A stretch of 11,571 nucleotides of DNA from Bacteroidota bacterium (GTDB lineage: Bacteria > Bacteroidota > Bacteroidia > Chitinophagales > Chitinophagaceae): assembly GCA_013414745.1 (NCBI GenBank), contig CP058707.1, forward strand, positions 1,604,000-1,615,570. Reading direction: 5' to 3'. Shown in pieces: positions 9,664 to 11,571 of the stretch (positions within the stretch are counted from its first letter, which is position 1; each line of letters begins with the position of its first letter). Position numbers and translations under genes: made by a program. The notes below the pieces were generated by a model. That model had not been told where the DNA came from and searched no databases. It saw only the letters and a program-made list of their open reading frames with translations.

Positions 9664-10906
9664 TTACTTATCGTAACCGATGGCTTTCACATTGATGGTA
9701 CCATTTACCATAACCCGACGGGGTGCTGTGACCAAAATCACACGGGCCCAATCATTTCCTGTAATCGGAAAGAAATTATCTTGTGTATAGGAACCTCCGT
9801 AACATCCGGCATCATTCCGGGTGAGGTTAATGTCGGAATAGGCTGAATCCGGCGTACCTCCGTTAATGGTGTTGGAGAGTGCATTGGTGATTAAGCCATT
9901 GGCAGTATTAATTGTTGTATTTGTAGGGGCCACATTGGTGCCATCGTTGGTAAATCCACCAAAACTCGCATTCGATACATAGTTATAATGGATGTCATAA
10001 TTCCCGGTACTGGTAATTAATCCGCCACCATAGAAAGATGCTACGATCAGATTATTCATGATTTCTGTTACAGAAGACGCTCCGGTATTAATGGTGATGC
10101 CGTAGTAAATGGAATAGGTTTGTTTAATAATCGTATTGTTATTAATGACATTGGTTCCCGCCGCAGAATTCCGGCCATTCTGAACATAGATGCCAAAATT
10201 TGTTGCATTGCCGGGATAGTCTAAACGAATAAAATTATTCTGGATACTGAAATGTTGATTGGTATTGTTCCAGTTCACGCCCCCATTGTTCCCCGCAGTA
10301 TAATAATATACTCTGTTTCCGATAATCATGGTGGTATCCCTAAATTATTGGTTGATGCATCGTTGTTGCAGGTGATGGAGGATGTGATGTGGTTTCCGAT
10401 CACCTTTCCATATTTAAATACAACACCGGAAGAGATAAAGTTCGCAGCGGCGGTGACATTATAATTATCGTGGTTAAAATTCAAGGAACCACTCATGATA
10501 GAATCGTTCAGAATATTAATAGAACTTCGGGCTCCCGCCGGCGCATTCCCGGAAGTGGCAATACCCCGACAGCAATTTCATTCCAATAATTGTGATGCTG
10601 GATGCGGCTGTTGTTGGGGCAATCGTGATGCTTGGTGCATCAATGGTATAAAAGCCCCTTCATTGGCCGATAAAATCTGTAAACTCTTCGTAATGGTAAT
10701 GGCAGTTTCGCTGTACGATGCTCCATTGGCCTGTGGATACACGATGATACGATCACCCGCACTGGCTGCTGCAATAGCTGTATTTAAACTGGCATAGGTT
10801 CCGCCGGTACCACCAGGCGCCACAACAAGATCAGCTGCCTTTACTTGAATTGAAACGAACAAGGCAACGACAACAGATGCGATACCGAAAAGATTGAGAT
10901 TTTCAT
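9664..10906 (-). CDS. Secreted right-handed parallel beta-helix protein (gene C), about 415 aa, split by 5 apparent frame breaks
   Basis: Restoring one A to the run after the ATG at 10906 gives MKNLNLFGIASVVVALFVSI then QVKA, a clear signal peptide, followed by ADLVVAPGGTGGTYASLNTA. This is the usual start of Bacteroidota beta-helix proteins: pectate-lyase-like coils beginning with a GTYASLNxAIxAAxxGDxIxV strand. The middle is rich in Asn-x-Ile repeats such as NNTIIKQTYSIYYGITI and IMNNLIVASFYGGG, typical of beta-helix coils. The end keeps D-A-G-C-Y-G-G-S-Y-T, A-R-V and INVKAIGYDK-TAA. Breaks lie at 10900-10903, 10650-10653, 10581-10582, 10564-10567 and 10338-10340. All fit a single lost base, and adding five gives exactly 416 codons. 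No catalytic lyase residues are recognised. It could bind or cleave polysaccharide or be purely structural. It heads the transcription unit with gene B. Confidence 0.85.
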
Positions 10907-10935
10907 GGCTTGAAGATTTTTAAGTTTTCCTGATG

Positions 10936-10966
10936 CAAAATTAACTACCAGCCTACCGGGGGTCAA
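10936..10966 (-). promoter_or_regulatory. Candidate Bacteroidota-type promoter for genes C and B
   Basis: On the minus strand TTGACC (10966-10961) is followed after 17 nt by TAATTTTG (10943-10936). That equals TTG-N20-TAnnTTTG, close to the Bacteroidota sigma consensus (TTTG near -33, TAnnTTTG near -7), and it also fits a sigma70-like 17-bp spacer. The predicted transcript would start about 23 nt before the ATG at 10906. This is motif matching only. Confidence 0.5.
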
Positions 10967-11085
10967 TACCCAGAGCAGGGTATTTCTGTCTGTAGCGAAA
11001 CGCTTTAAAATCAATGAATATTCTTCCAATCCCTCAGGTTTCGAAAGGGAGTCCGAATTAAACCACCTTACTGGAAATCAGCGCC

Positions 11086-11119
11086 AAAAAAAGCGGCGAT
11101 TCCTTACGAAATAGCCGCT
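11086..11119 (-). terminator. Leftward intrinsic terminator with no assigned gene
   Basis: On the minus strand AGCGGC pairs with GCCGCT (plus-strand 11092-11097 and 11114-11119), followed by one mismatch and an inner stem AUUUC/GGAAU closed by a GUAA tetraloop, then seven T. The inner stem contains a G-U pair that would be a C-A mismatch in plus-strand RNA, and the T tract lies only on the leftward side. The terminator is therefore leftward. No complete leftward gene lies just before it. Confidence 0.75.
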
Positions 11120-11290
11120 GCGCAATCAATGGTCAGGGTTCTGGATTTCAGTCATGTTCTAATCCGGGGGATTTTTAATGAAACAGAATACCGAATCCTT
11201 AGTTAGTTCAAAAGTAGTTCTCTATCCGAGTTTGTGGTCCCGCAAGTCGGCCAAGGAATAAAACAAGTCTACGGACCAGGTGTTTTGGTC
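11086..11290 (-). ncRNA. Hypothetical small RNA of about 205 nt
   Basis: This is the interval between a possible leftward promoter (11297-11324) and a solid leftward intrinsic terminator. It has no start codon giving a sensible protein. Local pairing is modest: a TCCTTGG/CTAAGGA helix and small CCGA/TCGG and GGATT/AATCC helices. The size would suit a 6S-type RNA (a 6S-Flavo family exists in Bacteroidota), but I cannot show the conserved bubble. The alternative is the decayed 3' end of a lost leftward gene. Confidence 0.2.
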
Positions 11291-11296
11291 GGTGTA

Positions 11297-11324
11297 GTTA
11301 TAGGGTATCGCGATTATTTGACAA
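11297..11324 (-). promoter_or_regulatory. Possible sigma70-like promoter in front of the orphan terminator
   Basis: On the minus strand TTGTCA (11324-11319) is followed after 16 nt by TATAAC (11302-11297). It resembles TTGACA/TATAAT but not the Bacteroidota TAnnTTTG consensus, and AT-rich intergenic DNA yields such matches easily. It is listed because it would pair with the terminator at 11086-11119. Confidence 0.2.
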
Positions 11325-11368
11325 ATACTGGTATACGAATATTCGTTGTTGCAACTTACTTTTGGCCC

Positions 11369-11571
11369 ATGCCCCAAATCAGGTATTTATTGGCAGATGA
11401 CGATGCGTTGTGCCGGGAACTGGTAGTTCAGTATTTGCAGGATTATCCGAAAACAGTATGTGTGAAGATTTGCGAGGATGCCCGTGAAGCCATGGATTAT
11501 TTGCAGGATCACGAAGTAGACCTGTTAATTCTGGATGTGGAAATGCCAGGTTTAAGTGGGGTGCAATTGGT
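11369..11571 (+). CDS. Response regulator, N-terminal receiver domain, runs off the right edge
   Basis: The 67 visible codons start MPQIRYLLADDDALCRELVV. An acidic cluster at residues 10-12 (DDD) follows the first strand, and the phosphoacceptor aspartate is D56 within LLILDVEMPGLSGVQL. These are the receiver (CheY-like) domain hallmarks. The MPGLSGVQL turn is typical of LytTR/AlgR-type regulators common in Bacteroidota, so a LytTR DNA-binding output is likely, but it lies outside the window. The ATG at 11369 places the first beta strand at the usual distance from the N-terminus. The frame is open further upstream, but without a better start. It is divergent from gene C; regulation of the surface-protein genes by it is conceivable but unsupported. 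It is the only gene in this window without a detectable frame break, though only 203 bp are seen. Confidence 0.9.
   Translation, partial: MPQIRYLLADDDALCRELVVQYLQDYPKTVCVKICEDAREAMDYLQDHEVDLLILDVEMPGLSGVQL

Larger units (their letters stand above)
10907..11368. other. Intergenic region between gene C and the response regulator
   Basis: This 462-bp gap separates divergent genes. It holds the gene C promoter candidate at its left end and a leftward intrinsic terminator at 11086-11119. Between the terminator and the response regulator is a leftward open frame (11386-11225) without an ATG. No tRNA, direct repeat array or insertion-sequence end was seen. No convincing rightward promoter for the response regulator was found. 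Confidence 0.6.

Noticed and set aside
10841-11029. A 62-codon leftward frame extending upstream of gene C
   Set aside because: It shares only the ATG region with gene C. The true signal peptide continues in another frame after one missing A at 10900-10903, and the upstream part overlaps the promoter candidate.
11357-11364. TACTTTTG just before the response regulator ATG, a perfect match to the TAnnTTTG element
   Set aside because: There is no TTG element at the right distance upstream, and the transcript would begin at or after the start codon.

Overview
The window reads as accessory DNA from a Bacteroidota genome, probably of the Saprospiria/Chitinophagia kind. The evidence is secreted proteins built from SprB-type repeats, Ig/PKD-like repeats and a shared C-terminal module carrying HRN-x-ETWSA and paired DxNxDGxxDxxD loops. 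Shine-Dalgarno sequences are absent, and one promoter candidate fits TTG-N20-TAnnTTTG. There is no rRNA, tRNA, CRISPR array or insertion sequence.

Layout, right to left. At 11369 the start of a response regulator runs rightwards off the edge. A 462-bp intergenic gap (10907-11368) holds a promoter candidate for the leftward genes and a well-formed leftward terminator with no obvious gene in front of it. Three leftward genes then follow. Gene C (9664-10906, about 415 aa) encodes a secreted parallel beta-helix protein. Gene B (3400-9612, about 2,070 aa) encodes a giant modular surface protein: six N-terminal FDxDPG-like modules, ten Ig/PKD-like modules, seven SprB-like repeats, one more Ig-like module, then the shared C-terminal module. 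It ends at a strong intrinsic terminator (3341-3377). Gene A (132-3179, about 1,018 aa) encodes a second secreted modular protein: four cysteine-containing beta-sandwich modules, a SprB-like module, a MopE-type metal-binding motif, a choice-of-anchor-D domain, then the same C-terminal module. One base after its stop, a class I methyltransferase gene begins and runs off the left edge.

The main technical point is that genes A, B and C look shattered in a six-frame reading, but each rebuilds into one coherent protein. There are 18 small frame breaks (A 8, B 5, C 5). Sixteen are explained by one missing base, often in a homopolymer, and two by a net loss of two (or a gain of one). With those repairs each gene length becomes an exact multiple of three. 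This points to uncorrected long-read consensus errors rather than pseudogenes. Gene B also has one TAG where its paralogue has TGG. Breaks are strikingly absent from about 4561-8615.

C and B are probably one transcription unit (51-bp gap), and A plus the methyltransferase another. Together the genes suggest a cell-surface adhesion or matrix locus next to a signalling gene. No ligand or specific function can be read from the sequence.
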